Positions 15,421-24,942 of a stretch of DNA of 64,000 bases are shown here, piece by piece (within the stretch, counting starts at the first letter, position 1; each line of letters starts with the position of its first letter). A program made the position numbers and the translations under genes. The DNA lies in assembly GCA_028285085.1 (NCBI GenBank), contig JANQQI010000132.1, positions 62,001 through 126,000 on the forward strand, in the 5' to 3' direction. This stretch comes from Saprospiraceae bacterium (GTDB lineage Bacteria > Bacteroidota > Bacteroidia > Chitinophagales > Saprospiraceae). Under the pieces are notes generated by a model. It did not search any database. It was not told the origin of the DNA and saw only the letters and a program-made list of their open reading frames with translations.

Positions 15421-16431
15421 TTAAAAGGTTTTTTCAACTATTGCTTGTGGCAGCATTTCCTTTATACTCGACAATTCTTTTTCAAAAAAATTGTTTGCCC
15501 AATTTTGATACATTCCGTGGCCTTGCATTTTTGTCAATATATTTTTTTTAATATGAGTTATAATATGTGCGGAATAAATCCCGGACATAATTGATTTTAA
15601 TATTCCTTTAGAGCTTGTAGGATCAAAGGTCATTAAGGCATCTCCAACTAGATAAAGGTTATCATAAAGCTGATTACTAGTCAGTTTCCAACTCGTATTA
15701 AACCCTTTTGCAACAACTACTTCATAATCAGATTTAAAATGTTTTTGTAAAAAATGTTTCTGATAAAAAGCCTGTAGTTTACAGGAGGAAAAAGCAACAG
15801 AATAAATATGATCCTTTATCAAAGAAATATATCCCCAGTAGTCATCTGTGATTTCAAAATAACAATTTAATTTTTCAGCAACTTTTGATGTAGGCATTAT
15901 TTGATAGTAAGAAGATATTATATTTTTTGAGTACTGATTTCGTTCTAAGTGAAGTTTTATTGAAGTCAAAGATTTTGAACCAGTAGCATCTATAACAAAA
16001 TCAAATTTGAAATCTCCTTTATTTGTTTTAATTGAAATTATTCTTTTTTCGCTAGTCTCGAATTTGATGATTTGCGTTTTCTCGATAAACCTAGTTCCAA
16101 GTTTTATCGCTTTCTCTAATAAAACCAGATCGAACTTTTCTCTTGGAAACTGAAAACCCTGCCAGCTCTTATCGCTATTAAAAAAATCTTGTCGCTCTAT
16201 TCCATTAGTATTAATCACGATAGAATTATATCTAATAGGATTCAAAGCGACAACTTCATCCCAAACATCTAATTGATAAAGCAATGGCTCTATTCCTGGA
16301 TGGCAGCTTTCCCCAGGTCGAAACCTAGGAAAAGCTACATTGTCAATCATGGTTACACCAAATCCTGCTTTGGATAGTTGAATAGCGGATGAGCTACCAG
16401 CAGGACCAGCACCAATAATCAAAATATCCAT
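15421..16431 (-). CDS. FAD-dependent oxidoreductase, LodB/halogenase-like
   Basis: A 336-residue flavoprotein with the N-terminal FAD motif LIIGAGPAGSSSA (4-16) and the FPRFRPGESCHPGIEPLL segment (34-51) typical of the tryptophan-halogenase/LodB/geranylgeranyl-reductase group, and a second FAD motif GDALMTFDP (near 265). It lacks the halogenase WxWxIP signature, so it is not a halogenase. LodB-type proteins build the tryptophylquinone cofactor of a neighbouring oxidase; here the upstream gene (overlap TAATG, one base) would be that partner. The tight coupling supports a maturation role, but this is inferred. Confidence 0.65.
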   Translation of the reverse strand: MDILIIGAGPAGSSSAIQLSKAGFGVTMIDNVAFPRFRPGESCHPGIEPLLYQLDVWDEVVALNPIRYNSIVINTNGIERQDFFNSDKSWQGFQFPREKFDLVLLEKAIKLGTRFIEKTQIIKFETSEKRIISIKTNKGDFKFDFVIDATGSKSLTSIKLHLERNQYSKNIISSYYQIMPTSKVAEKLNCYFEITDDYWGYISLIKDHIYSVAFSSCKLQAFYQKHFLQKHFKSDYEVVVAKGFNTSWKLTSNQLYDNLYLVGDALMTFDPTSSKGILKSIMSGIYSAHIITHIKKNILTKMQGHGMYQNWANNFFEKELSSIKEMLPQAIVEKTF

Positions 16432-18809
16432 TAAGTTCCTTGAGATATAAAATTAACCATAGGGATGTCAACATTTAAAGCAATAGTATTAACCTTTGTC
16501 AATTCTCTCCACACAAATGTATCCTCGTCCAACTGACACTTATATTTTTTGTCAATCGGCATTCTAAGTCTTTTAATATCAGCAACGTCAACAGATGGCG
16601 TTGCTCCTTGTTTTGGTGTGACAAATATAAATCGAAAACCTTGGCCCTTAAGCTGGTTATCCATTTTGTCATTTTCTGTACTCCAGTCATCAATCTCCTG
16701 AAACGATACTAGCCAGAGATGGTTATCAGTTATCGTATCATCGGAGGGTGGAAGCAGTTCTAAAATACATTTTTGTAAGACTTCCATTCGCTTAATCAGT
16801 TGGGCCGTTGTCACTTTTTTAAGTAAGTCCATATTCATAAGTCCTTTCCAAGCATTGAATGTATAATCACTTCTCGCTATATCTGCGTAGTTCACAAATT
16901 CATCTGGTCCTATTGTCTCTATAAATGGTCCATATTCACCATCCCAGCCCATTGTCGCTTGCTCTCCCAACAGATTTGCTTGCCGTGGATAAATACCCAA
17001 TTCTTTATCTGTTAACGGTATTGCTGTTGGCTTTTTACGGTTAAACTGATTATCAAATGCACCACTATTTAAGATATTTGCTTTTAAAGTTCGGGAAACA
17101 AAAAATGTCCGAGAGGCATCAGGTGCAGCAGCTGGCCAAAACGAATTTAGGGCAGCGCATAATTTTGCATCTTCAGCGAATGGACTTCCCAATCCATAAG
17201 CAGAGTAAAATGCGGTATTGTTTTTAATCTCTATGGAGACATCCCAACCAGGAGCAAAAATATTAGATGCACCATCTGGCAAATAGCTAATAGACGGACT
17301 ATCGTTTTCTTTCAAATTAGTACTTTCTTGTATTGAAGGTTTGTCGCTGACTACTGAAGGATGAGTGAATATTTCATCAGATAGAAATGGTGCATAATTA
17401 ATATTCGCTCTTAATCGTCCATCTGATAAAGGCTTAGGGCTACCTTGGAAAAAATGCCAAATAGAATCTGAGTTATCCCAACTGTAAATTGCTCTTTGAT
17501 TAACCAATGGAAAAAAGTCAATGGTGGTGATAATCGAATACGCCGAGACGGAAGGAAGGTTATCAAATTTTTTTAATTTGATAAACCCATCTGCTGTTCG
17601 ATCTATAAAATCAACAGCTAGATAGCCCCCATCATTTAATAATTGATTAAAATCATTAAGCGGCAGTTCATTAATATCTTGTATATCTGTAGCTGGGTCC
17701 GAAATGTTCACACTTTTCACCACCTGTCTAATATTTAAATATTCTGGAGCTTGTCTACCACTCCTAGCAGGTATCTGAAATGATGAATTAAAGCGGTTAC
17801 CAGCATTTATTTTCGGCACGTTGAATGCAACATATCTATTATCTTGAATGGCGGGTTCCACAATGGGGCCATTGGTTGGTTTTATTAAAAAGGAGCCTTC
17901 AAAATGGTCAACAGAGTAAAGGAAGCCCTTATTTGTATGATCATCAATGATGAAAGGAAATTTATTCAATTCGTATCCATGAATGGGAATCGTATTGGCT
18001 ATACTAGGATCATGCGTTTTTTTCAATTTTTCATTCCTATGATAAGTCTCGTAGTCCAATTTCAAGTTATTAATATCAGACAAGCATTCATCTCCATTAA
18101 ATAATTTATGAATGGGAGTGATGAATTTTAAGCTATTGTCTGAGTCTGTGGTATCCATGATAGAAAAAGAGTCTTTCAAATTATTCCCCGTATCTCTAAT
18201 GGCAATAAATGCGGCATATCTGCATGGTAAAACCGAGATTGCTCCATCAATATCACCTACCCAAAATGATCTACGTTGTTTATCGTAAATTGCATCGTTC
18301 GTACCAATCCTTGATATGCCGGTTAGGGAATAATTCATATCTGCATGCACTTGGTGACTACTTCCTTCCGAGGTTCTATATTGGTAGGCAAAAACGGCTA
18401 CCACTAATTTAGTCCCATATTGATCTTTTAGGCTGCTTAAACTTCTACTCGTTCCCTGATGTTGCATATTGACTGAATAGATAAAGTTTTCAACTATATC
18501 TAAATCATTTAACGAGGGGTAATAGGTGATCGAAGGATCAACAACATTTGAACTTGCCAAGGCATGGTACAACAGACTTTTTGAAAAACTAAATGGCGTA
18601 ATTCCTTGATTTCCATCTAACCTGTAACCTTCAAAACCTTGAATAGTCCTATTTAAATTATTTCCTAAAGGTTTCAACAATTCAGCAACCAAAGCATCGG
18701 GAGATGTTTGCTGAATATCTAATTGATTGTTGGTAACAGAGTGTAGTAATTCTCTCCATCCATTTTGTGCTAGTTTAGTACACAAATTAAATATTGCGGC
18801 TTTTATCAT
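16431..18809 (-). CDS. Large unknown protein, possible LodA-like oxidase subunit
   Basis: A 792-residue protein without signal peptide or membrane segment; not confidently recognised. The C-terminal third has FAPGWDVSIEI, then SPFAEDAKLC followed by SFWPAAAPD, which recall the PGIE and PWQADFxxC-WWPxxRPD stretches as remembered for LodA-type quinoprotein amino-acid oxidases. The position of the cofactor tryptophan would be Phe, while another Trp sits in ATMGWDGEYGPF 71 residues after that Cys. The link rests mainly on its flavoprotein neighbour and on the operon, which also has a heme peroxidase that could use H2O2. Treat as a hypothesis. Confidence 0.4.
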   Translation of the reverse strand: MIKAAIFNLCTKLAQNGWRELLHSVTNNQLDIQQTSPDALVAELLKPLGNNLNRTIQGFEGYRLDGNQGITPFSFSKSLLYHALASSNVVDPSITYYPSLNDLDIVENFIYSVNMQHQGTSRSLSSLKDQYGTKLVVAVFAYQYRTSEGSSHQVHADMNYSLTGISRIGTNDAIYDKQRRSFWVGDIDGAISVLPCRYAAFIAIRDTGNNLKDSFSIMDTTDSDNSLKFITPIHKLFNGDECLSDINNLKLDYETYHRNEKLKKTHDPSIANTIPIHGYELNKFPFIIDDHTNKGFLYSVDHFEGSFLIKPTNGPIVEPAIQDNRYVAFNVPKINAGNRFNSSFQIPARSGRQAPEYLNIRQVVKSVNISDPATDIQDINELPLNDFNQLLNDGGYLAVDFIDRTADGFIKLKKFDNLPSVSAYSIITTIDFFPLVNQRAIYSWDNSDSIWHFFQGSPKPLSDGRLRANINYAPFLSDEIFTHPSVVSDKPSIQESTNLKENDSPSISYLPDGASNIFAPGWDVSIEIKNNTAFYSAYGLGSPFAEDAKLCAALNSFWPAAAPDASRTFFVSRTLKANILNSGAFDNQFNRKKPTAIPLTDKELGIYPRQANLLGEQATMGWDGEYGPFIETIGPDEFVNYADIARSDYTFNAWKGLMNMDLLKKVTTAQLIKRMEVLQKCILELLPPSDDTITDNHLWLVSFQEIDDWSTENDKMDNQLKGQGFRFIFVTPKQGATPSVDVADIKRLRMPIDKKYKCQLDEDTFVWRELTKVNTIALNVDIPMVNFISQGT

Positions 18810-18913
18810 TTTATTTGAAATTTTTATAGTGATAAATTGAGTTGTTTTAATTCAACACCTTTATATTTTATTAGTATGAGAAAACATTATTTCTTCTCAA
18901 ACATTAAATCACA

Positions 18914-19600
18914 TCAAGATTGTGGAGGATCCCGGTATATCGCTTGGCCTTTCACCAACCATGCGACACCAAATACGAATAGTGCCACAGATTGTAAATA
19001 AAAGACGATATCATGTTCAACTGATACAGGAACAATCTCAAAATTTAACGCCAAAATAGCCCCCAGGCATAGCAACATGATGGTCCCACAGATTTTGAAA
19101 ACTAAATTTCTTTTTCGTTTTTGTTCCGTCATTTGCTTATGGTTTGATTTGGTAAACAAAAACAAACAGATCAAGGTAATACTGAGAAAAAATACGACTG
19201 CACAGACATTATGAATATCACCAATAGTGGAGCTGGGGGCTTCCCATGCCCTTGTACAAATTCCATCCGAACGATAATCCGTTGGGAATAATGCAAGCCC
19301 TAAAATGCCAATACCTGCTATTTTAAAAGCTAGATGGTCGATCCAGTCATATCCTTTATAAATCAATAAAAAGAAAGAAATTGCACCTGCAATCACTATG
19401 AAGATATCTTGAACACAAGTGTGATAAAAATGACTAATTGCTCTTTGCGGTGAAGTGCACCCACAGAGCTGGGCAGAGCTGAAATACAAAATAATTGGTG
19501 TTAAAATTCCTAGATATCCAAGCAATTTTCTCATCGTCAGATAAGAATAAACTAATTGATTATGTTCTTTTTTATATTTATGAGAATTAGGATTATTCAT
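18914..19600 (-). CDS. Six-helix membrane protein of the peroxidase operon
   Basis: A 228-residue membrane protein with about six hydrophobic helices (about 28-45, 68-84, 92-106, 126-147, 168-186, 197-215). The second loop contains a CGCTS cysteine pair and another DGICTR cysteine. The arrangement resembles DUF998-type proteins, but I do not recognise the family. It lies 32 bp after the heme peroxidase gene and 104 bp before the 792-residue protein, so it is probably in the same transcript. Confidence 0.65.
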   Translation of the reverse strand: MNNPNSHKYKKEHNQLVYSYLTMRKLLGYLGILTPIILYFSSAQLCGCTSPQRAISHFYHTCVQDIFIVIAGAISFFLLIYKGYDWIDHLAFKIAGIGILGLALFPTDYRSDGICTRAWEAPSSTIGDIHNVCAVVFFLSITLICLFLFTKSNHKQMTEQKRKRNLVFKICGTIMLLCLGAILALNFEIVPVSVEHDIVFYLQSVALFVFGVAWLVKGQAIYRDPPQS

Positions 19601-19632
19601 AATATTGTTTTTAGAAATCAGGGGAGGAGAAT

Positions 19633-21453
19633 TTAGGCTGGACCATTTTTAGGAATAGCTACCTTGGCAAATCGCAGTAAATCCATGATGCCATTAAAAT
19701 TTTGTCCAGTGCTAGCGGACACGATACCTTTCGATGGGGACCAGTTTTGGGGTATTCCATACACTTTCTGCTTACCCTTTCTTGCCAGTTTCAAGAACGC
19801 AATAAATACGCGTCCTACTAATACACTGCCTAAGGGACCTAATTGCTCTCCATTGTTCCGTACTTCAGCCTCTTTCAGGATGTAAAACCAAAGCGGCGTC
19901 TTTTGTAGAAACCCACTTTCCTGTAGATGTTGGCTGAGCTCATCACTGCTATTTTGTGTTAGCTCTGCTATACTCAAAGGTTTAATCTTTTTTCCTTTGT
20001 CAGCCATTTGAGTTAAAATAGCTTGCGCGGTTGGAATAGAAAGTAAATAGCCTCTCAATAAATTTCTCCGAGCCAAGTGTCCCATTATCTGGTTGAATTG
20101 TTGAGGTCCGACAGGTACTGTATCTTGTTCTTCTTTGGTAAGCAGATTAAAATCTTCATTCGCCATTGTTTGTAACGGCAAGGCAAGTTTTGTATCAAGC
20201 TTCCGGGTAAATCTTTTTTCTGCTGAGTTTACTTGATCAGTATCAAAAAAACGCTCCCATTCAATGATCCAATTAAAAGGCAAGGTGGTGCGAATAGTAG
20301 GTGCATCAGTATCTTTTAAGCGTTGTCCACCTTTTCCAGTAAATGCAAATAATAACTCAAAGGAAGCACTTTCAAGGATTTCGCCGGGGTCTGAGTTATT
20401 TAAACCCGCATCTCCAAAATTCAAATTAAAATCGTAATTGTTACGTACCATTGTATGACCAAATCGGTAGGCTGCAGTAGAAAACTCCAAAGGCATGAAA
20501 ACATTTCCTGCTGCAAAATCATCGAAGATATTCTCCCGTTTTGAATCATTAAATTCTGCTAATAATTCTTTATAAATACCGGGATCAATAATGCGTTTCA
20601 GAAAATCGTGTAGAATTAACCATTGATAATGGTAGCATACTTCTTGGCGCGCTTTTACGAATAATTCTCGTAGCTCTAATTCAGGCTCTGCCTTCCGTAT
20701 CTCATCAACTACTTCGTTATGAAATTTCAACAAGGCCAAATGAAACTGCCCTACAATAGTATTTTCATCATTACGACTATCACCAATAATGGCAAAAGTT
20801 GCTGGCTCATCAGAGAACATCTGATCGCCATTCCGAGGAAGATCTCTTTCTAGGCCTAGTTCGGGATTGGGAATTGAGCCTGGAATTCCGGCACTATTAT
20901 CATTACGCCCAATTTTGAATTTGACGATATCATGTGGATCATAGAATCGAAACATTGCGCCAAAAGGGCCATCCTGATCACCGTAAAGACTATCGAGGTC
21001 AAAGAAAGGCGTTCGCATATTGTCAATGTCTTTGATCACTTGCTCAGGAGGAACGGGATCGAAGTTATCTTGTGTTAATTTAAATTCGTGAGAACGATCT
21101 GTTCCAGCAGTAATGTCATGATCAAGAAACTGTCCCCAATAAGTATAACCTGCGGGAATATTGGCATTCAATTTTTGCTGAGGATCATCCAACATCAGAT
21201 CAGCAAGTGTCTTTAAAGCCTGAATAGTCTCTACCTTTTGAGGCAGTAAGTCTTTTGTGGAAGGTATAAAAAGGTAATCGAACTTTTGAAACTTCTTCTT
21301 GTAAGTATTCGAAAAAAAATCCTTGTAAAACGGATTAAAATAGCAGGATTTATACGTTTCTGTTTTCCCGTATACATCTCTATATTCAACATTGCGATAA
21401 GGTGCATGGTTACCATGGAAGGAACGCAAAGAACTGGAGTCATTCTTTTTCAT
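19633..21453 (-). CDS. Animal-type heme peroxidase (peroxidase-cyclooxygenase superfamily)
   Basis: About 606 residues from the ATG at 21453; an upstream ATG at 21516 adds 21 residues that look untranslated. Family hallmarks are present: GQFLDHD with the distal His and calcium-binding Asp (about 108-113), GDSRNDEN with catalytic Arg/Glu, and FGHTMVRNNYDF with the proximal His. It should bind heme, possibly covalently, and use H2O2 to oxidise halides, pseudohalides or organic substrates. No signal peptide is evident, so location is unclear (a leaderless export route or the cytoplasm). First gene of the operon; a CTACC-N6-GGTAG box lies upstream. Confidence 0.85.
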   Translation of the reverse strand: MKKNDSSSLRSFHGNHAPYRNVEYRDVYGKTETYKSCYFNPFYKDFFSNTYKKKFQKFDYLFIPSTKDLLPQKVETIQALKTLADLMLDDPQQKLNANIPAGYTYWGQFLDHDITAGTDRSHEFKLTQDNFDPVPPEQVIKDIDNMRTPFFDLDSLYGDQDGPFGAMFRFYDPHDIVKFKIGRNDNSAGIPGSIPNPELGLERDLPRNGDQMFSDEPATFAIIGDSRNDENTIVGQFHLALLKFHNEVVDEIRKAEPELELRELFVKARQEVCYHYQWLILHDFLKRIIDPGIYKELLAEFNDSKRENIFDDFAAGNVFMPLEFSTAAYRFGHTMVRNNYDFNLNFGDAGLNNSDPGEILESASFELLFAFTGKGGQRLKDTDAPTIRTTLPFNWIIEWERFFDTDQVNSAEKRFTRKLDTKLALPLQTMANEDFNLLTKEEQDTVPVGPQQFNQIMGHLARRNLLRGYLLSIPTAQAILTQMADKGKKIKPLSIAELTQNSSDELSQHLQESGFLQKTPLWFYILKEAEVRNNGEQLGPLGSVLVGRVFIAFLKLARKGKQKVYGIPQNWSPSKGIVSASTGQNFNGIMDLLRFAKVAIPKNGPA

Positions 21454-21498
21454 GATGAATTGTTTTTTGTTTTTTAAAAGCGTACAATAATTTGTAAG

Positions 21499-21549
21499 CA
21501 ATTTAAAAACAAGCATTCATCATTATTCCGCACCTACCGATTCTGGTAG
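21499..21549 (-). promoter_or_regulatory. Promoter with response-regulator box, heme peroxidase operon
   Basis: CTACC-N6-GGTAG (21534-21549, extending to ACCTACC/GGTAGGT at 21532-21551) is followed on the minus strand after exactly 28 nt by TAAATTG (21505-21499), a shortened TAnnTTTG-like element. The same box and the same 28-nt spacing occur upstream of the protease gene (26018-26069). Both operons flank the two-component system. Confidence 0.55.
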
Positions 21550-21567
21550 GTAGCTTAGCAGCTAAGA

Positions 21568-22263
21568 CTATTCAATTATTTTTAATCGTAAGGCTTTGGC
21601 AATTAAACCATGAATGGTAGCGCAATTTAATTGTGCCCGAATATTGCGTAAATGAAAATTAACGGTATGGATAGAAATCGTTTTTCCATCTTTCCCTTTC
21701 ATCAAGTGAGCAACCTGCTTTTGGTTTTTGTCTGCAGCCAGATAGGTTAATACTTCAAGCTGACGTTGAGACAAATTTAGTCGTCCCTCCACTTTAGCTC
21801 GTAAGCCATTTAGGATAGTTTTGACCGCTTCCTTATTCACATAATTTTCACCACGGATCACATCATTGATGGCTTCTTGCCAAGAATTGATGTCTCGTTT
21901 ACCTAAATAAGCTTTTGCTCCGGCTTCGAAGGATCGCCGAATTTTTGTCCATCTTTGTTCATCATCATCTTCATCATCTCCCACCAACATAATAATATCC
22001 TGTTGAGGGAATTGTGCTAGGATTCGACGAACCAAAGTAATTCCATAATCTGCTGATTGTCCTGTTAAAACAAAAGAGAGGTCCATTAAAATCGCATCTG
22101 GCTGAATATTTTTCAATTTTTTCAACATAAATTCTACATTATATTCATCTTTAAATTGATGAAAACAATAGACTAAGCTAAATTTATCGTGATGCGGTTC
22201 AAATCGTTGTTTTAGGGATTCCAAATAGGATTCATTATCATCAACAGCAACTATCTTTATCAT
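21568..22263 (-). CDS. NarL/LuxR-type response regulator
   Basis: A 231-residue regulator: receiver domain (acidic Asp8/Asp9, phosphoacceptor Asp61 in ILMDLS, Lys in AYLGKRD) and a C-terminal LuxR helix-turn-helix (about 163-225, NLSQRQLEVLTYLAADKNQKQ and so on). It is 47 bp downstream of its sensor kinase on the same strand. Regulators of this type bind short inverted repeats; CTACC-N6-GGTAG boxes stand at the promoters on both sides of this gene pair and are the obvious candidate sites. Confidence 0.9.
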   Translation of the reverse strand: MIKIVAVDDNESYLESLKQRFEPHHDKFSLVYCFHQFKDEYNVEFMLKKLKNIQPDAILMDLSFVLTGQSADYGITLVRRILAQFPQQDIIMLVGDDEDDDEQRWTKIRRSFEAGAKAYLGKRDINSWQEAINDVIRGENYVNKEAVKTILNGLRAKVEGRLNLSQRQLEVLTYLAADKNQKQVAHLMKGKDGKTISIHTVNFHLRNIRAQLNCATIHGLIAKALRLKIIE

Positions 22264-22310
22264 AATTATTCTTGATTTTGACTGATTTGATCCCTCCTAT
22301 GATGTACTCC

Positions 22311-23996
22311 CTAAGGATTTGAATGGTTTTCAGGAAATTCCGGGATCGTAATTTTTGTTCTTGTCCCATTTCCTGGACTAGTGTGGATTTTAAATCGGCC
22401 TTTAATATTTTTTAATCTAGCTTGTATATGCTTTAATCCATTTGCCTTCACCTTCAAATGATCATATCCTTGCCCATCATCTTCGATCTCAATATGTAAA
22501 CCATTATCATTGACTGAAAACTCAATAGTAGCTTGTTGGCATTGTGCGTATTTTCGGATATTGGTGAAAAGCTCTGTAATAATCGCCTCTAATTGTGTCC
22601 GCAAGTTTTTGGATAGCTCAACATCATCAACTTCATCTAAATAAGAATGATTGTCTACTTCCATTAAAGCGACTTCGCAAGCCTTGGCATGCATCTCCTT
22701 TACAAAAGCCTTTAAATGTTTGGGGCCAAACTCACCATATTCTGGGTAACCAATTTTGGTTAATAGTTTGCGAATATTTCCACGCAACTGTAAAATTTTT
22801 TTGTAGATCGATAAAGTGTTTGATGTTTGGTCTAGAGCGATGCTCAAATGATTATCAATCGCTTGTAAATCATTTTTGACAATATCATGTTTTAATTGAG
22901 ATGCCTCAGCGCGGAGAAGTTCGTTTTTACGTTCCTTTTTGAGTACTAATAAAACCAAAATAATGGCAGCAATTGCTAACGCTAATAAGCCTGCTAAAGC
23001 ATAACTCAACCAACGTGCACGCTGTTTTTTTTCTTGTTCGGTAATCATCAATTGTACCAAGGCTTCGACAGCTCGGTAAAGATCTGAATCTTCATCAGCA
23101 TACGCTAAGCATTCTTCATAGGCTTTCTGGGCTTTTTTGCGATCGCCTTGATGCTCATATAAAACCCCCATATTAAAATTAATATTGGCTTGATGGGCTT
23201 TTGCCTGAGGGAATTTATCATATATCTTCTTTGCTCGTTCAAAATCTTCTAAAGCACCCTCATTCTGCTCAGCAGCCATTCTGATTACACCTCGCATCTC
23301 ATGCATTTGGCCGATGAGCAGACTATCGTATAACGTTATTTGACTTAAAAAATAAAACGCGCTATCAGCCTCAATTAGAGCATTTTCACGCTCTCCCAGG
23401 TTGTGATAATTACTTGCTAGTTCATAGCTTATTTTAATGCGCTCTACAGTGTCTCTCAATTGAGGAAACCATTTCAAGCTAACCCGATTAGTTGAAATAG
23501 CCATTTCTATTTGTCCCATTTCAGCATATACTTTTGCTAAATTATTGTAATAAGCAAATAGCCCATCACATGTTTTTTTTTCTCCTGAAAAAATTGCTCT
23601 TTTAGCAAAGATTAATGCTTCATCTAAATCTTCCACAATAGAACTCAAATTGGTGTAAACCCCTGCAACGCCACAATAATCGTTGATAGATTTCCGAGCA
23701 GTTAAAGCTTCTTTGTAGCAGTCAATCGCCAAATCATATTCGAAGGTGGCTTTACAACAGCGCCCCATTTGAACTAATGCATCTCCAAGTCCCTTGACGT
23801 AAGTCTTTTCCTCAGCCAATTTCTTTGCTTGTTCGGCTATCTCTAAAGCCGATTGATAATCATGAGCCTCCCTTAATTCGATTGCGTTTTTTATTAATTG
23901 ATCAATTTGCTGTATGGCTATCTTTGTTTGGGACCAGATGATGTTAGTCCAACACATGGCCAGAAACAGGAGAGCAAGGAGAGTTGGTTGTTTCAT
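22311..23996 (-). CDS. TPR-containing sensor histidine kinase
   Basis: A 561-residue kinase. Signal peptide (1-22), TPR array (about 35-310) expected in the periplasm, a single membrane helix (about 330-352), then a dimerisation/phosphoacceptor region with His370 (QLKHDIVKND) and a C-terminal ATPase domain with N-box (ELFTNIRKYA, Asn479) and G-box (DDGQGYD, about 506-512). Its architecture matches Bacteroidota kinases paired with LuxR-type regulators. It would phosphorylate the regulator encoded just downstream. The signal sensed is unknown. Confidence 0.9.
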   Translation of the reverse strand: MKQPTLLALLFLAMCWTNIIWSQTKIAIQQIDQLIKNAIELREAHDYQSALEIAEQAKKLAEEKTYVKGLGDALVQMGRCCKATFEYDLAIDCYKEALTARKSINDYCGVAGVYTNLSSIVEDLDEALIFAKRAIFSGEKKTCDGLFAYYNNLAKVYAEMGQIEMAISTNRVSLKWFPQLRDTVERIKISYELASNYHNLGERENALIEADSAFYFLSQITLYDSLLIGQMHEMRGVIRMAAEQNEGALEDFERAKKIYDKFPQAKAHQANINFNMGVLYEHQGDRKKAQKAYEECLAYADEDSDLYRAVEALVQLMITEQEKKQRARWLSYALAGLLALAIAAIILVLLVLKKERKNELLRAEASQLKHDIVKNDLQAIDNHLSIALDQTSNTLSIYKKILQLRGNIRKLLTKIGYPEYGEFGPKHLKAFVKEMHAKACEVALMEVDNHSYLDEVDDVELSKNLRTQLEAIITELFTNIRKYAQCQQATIEFSVNDNGLHIEIEDDGQGYDHLKVKANGLKHIQARLKNIKGRFKIHTSPGNGTRTKITIPEFPENHSNP

Positions 23997-24028
23997 TAAT
24001 TTCTTACATATAATTCGGTATTATAGCT

Positions 24029-24083
24029 TTAGATTTAGAATAAATCCCTATCTATATAAAATAGGAATTCATTCTAAATCTAA
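24029..24083 (-). terminator. Large hairpin between the 255-residue gene and the kinase
   Basis: TTAGATTTAGAAT (24029-24041) pairs perfectly with ATTCTAAATCTAA (24071-24083), and inside it CCTAT (24047-24051) pairs with ATAGG (24061-24065). It lies 74 bp after the stop of the 255-residue gene and 32 bp before the kinase start. It could terminate the upstream operon or act in the kinase leader. Confidence 0.5.
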
Positions 24084-24156
24084 TTTTCGTTAATTAAAAT
24101 AAAAATTTTCTATGAAATCAAAACAGCATATAACAAAAAAAGCACAGATTTAGCTA

Positions 24157-24924
24157 TTATAAATCATTATTCTGATCCGAATCTGTATTAAGAATTCGTC
24201 CCTTTCGTCTTCGAGTAGTTGTATTACCGCTACTGGTATTTGTCTCTACAACGGTGACTTCAAAAAAGCCATTAACAAATCCAATATCATCATAAGTTAT
24301 CGTATTGCAAGTTAGATCATTGGGGTTAACTTCTGTTAAAGCAGTATTCCCTGCGGCTAAAGGTGATAAGTGAATTTCCTGTTCAAAACTATCTCCTCTT
24401 GTAGTTCCAGTTGTATTATTAGCGTCAAGTTCTGTCCCATTAAGTAGTACCAAACATGAAGGTCTGTATGTACTTTTCAATTGTCCACCGGGGAGTGTAA
24501 CTGTTGCTTCATCTTTTGCATAGAAATAAGGTATATTAAAAGCTTTCTGGCCTATTATTAAATCAGGAAATTCTCCACTATTACGATATTGCACTTTAAT
24601 TTCCCGAAGGCCCGGGTCATCTGTTGGTGGTTTATCTATTCTGCATGTAATAGATACAGAAAATGTTTGAGGATTAAAACTAGTGGCCATTTCAGAGACT
24701 AAAAGTATTTCATGCCAATTTGTTTGTTCATTTATTGCCGTTCCATTAGTACCATTATTCATAATATTAATTTCAACAAGCGTCATTCCATTGACATGTT
24801 CAACTGTCGGTTTGTTTACAACATCACCTGTACCGTGACGAAAAGTAAAAAACAAATGGTAAGTCTGGTCATTTTCTTTTGCCAAATAAACATATGGCGC
24901 AAAAGCACGGATATTATTCATCAT
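24157..24924 (-). CDS. Unknown beta-rich protein, 255 residues
   Basis: No signal peptide or membrane helix, and no family recognised. The composition (many Thr, Asn, Val, Ile in alternating patterns, few Lys) suggests an all-beta protein. A basic stretch TTTRRRKGR precedes the acidic C-terminus. It starts 18 bp after the stop of the trypsin-fold protease gene, so the two are co-transcribed and the protein may be a substrate, inhibitor or partner of the protease. Confidence 0.6.
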   Translation of the reverse strand: MMNNIRAFAPYVYLAKENDQTYHLFFTFRHGTGDVVNKPTVEHVNGMTLVEINIMNNGTNGTAINEQTNWHEILLVSEMATSFNPQTFSVSITCRIDKPPTDDPGLREIKVQYRNSGEFPDLIIGQKAFNIPYFYAKDEATVTLPGGQLKSTYRPSCLVLLNGTELDANNTTGTTRGDSFEQEIHLSPLAAGNTALTEVNPNDLTCNTITYDDIGFVNGFFEVTVVETNTSSGNTTTRRRKGRILNTDSDQNNDL

Positions 24925-24942
24925 TAAATGTTTTAGGGTTAA

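Noticed and set aside
15421-16431. Flavoprotein as tryptophan halogenase
   Set aside because: The GES-P motif is shared, but the WxWxIP motif needed for halogenation is absent.
16431-18809. Firm assignment as a tryptophylquinone oxidase
   Set aside because: The expected cofactor Trp is Phe in the best local alignment, and the N-terminus does not match; kept only as a hypothesis.
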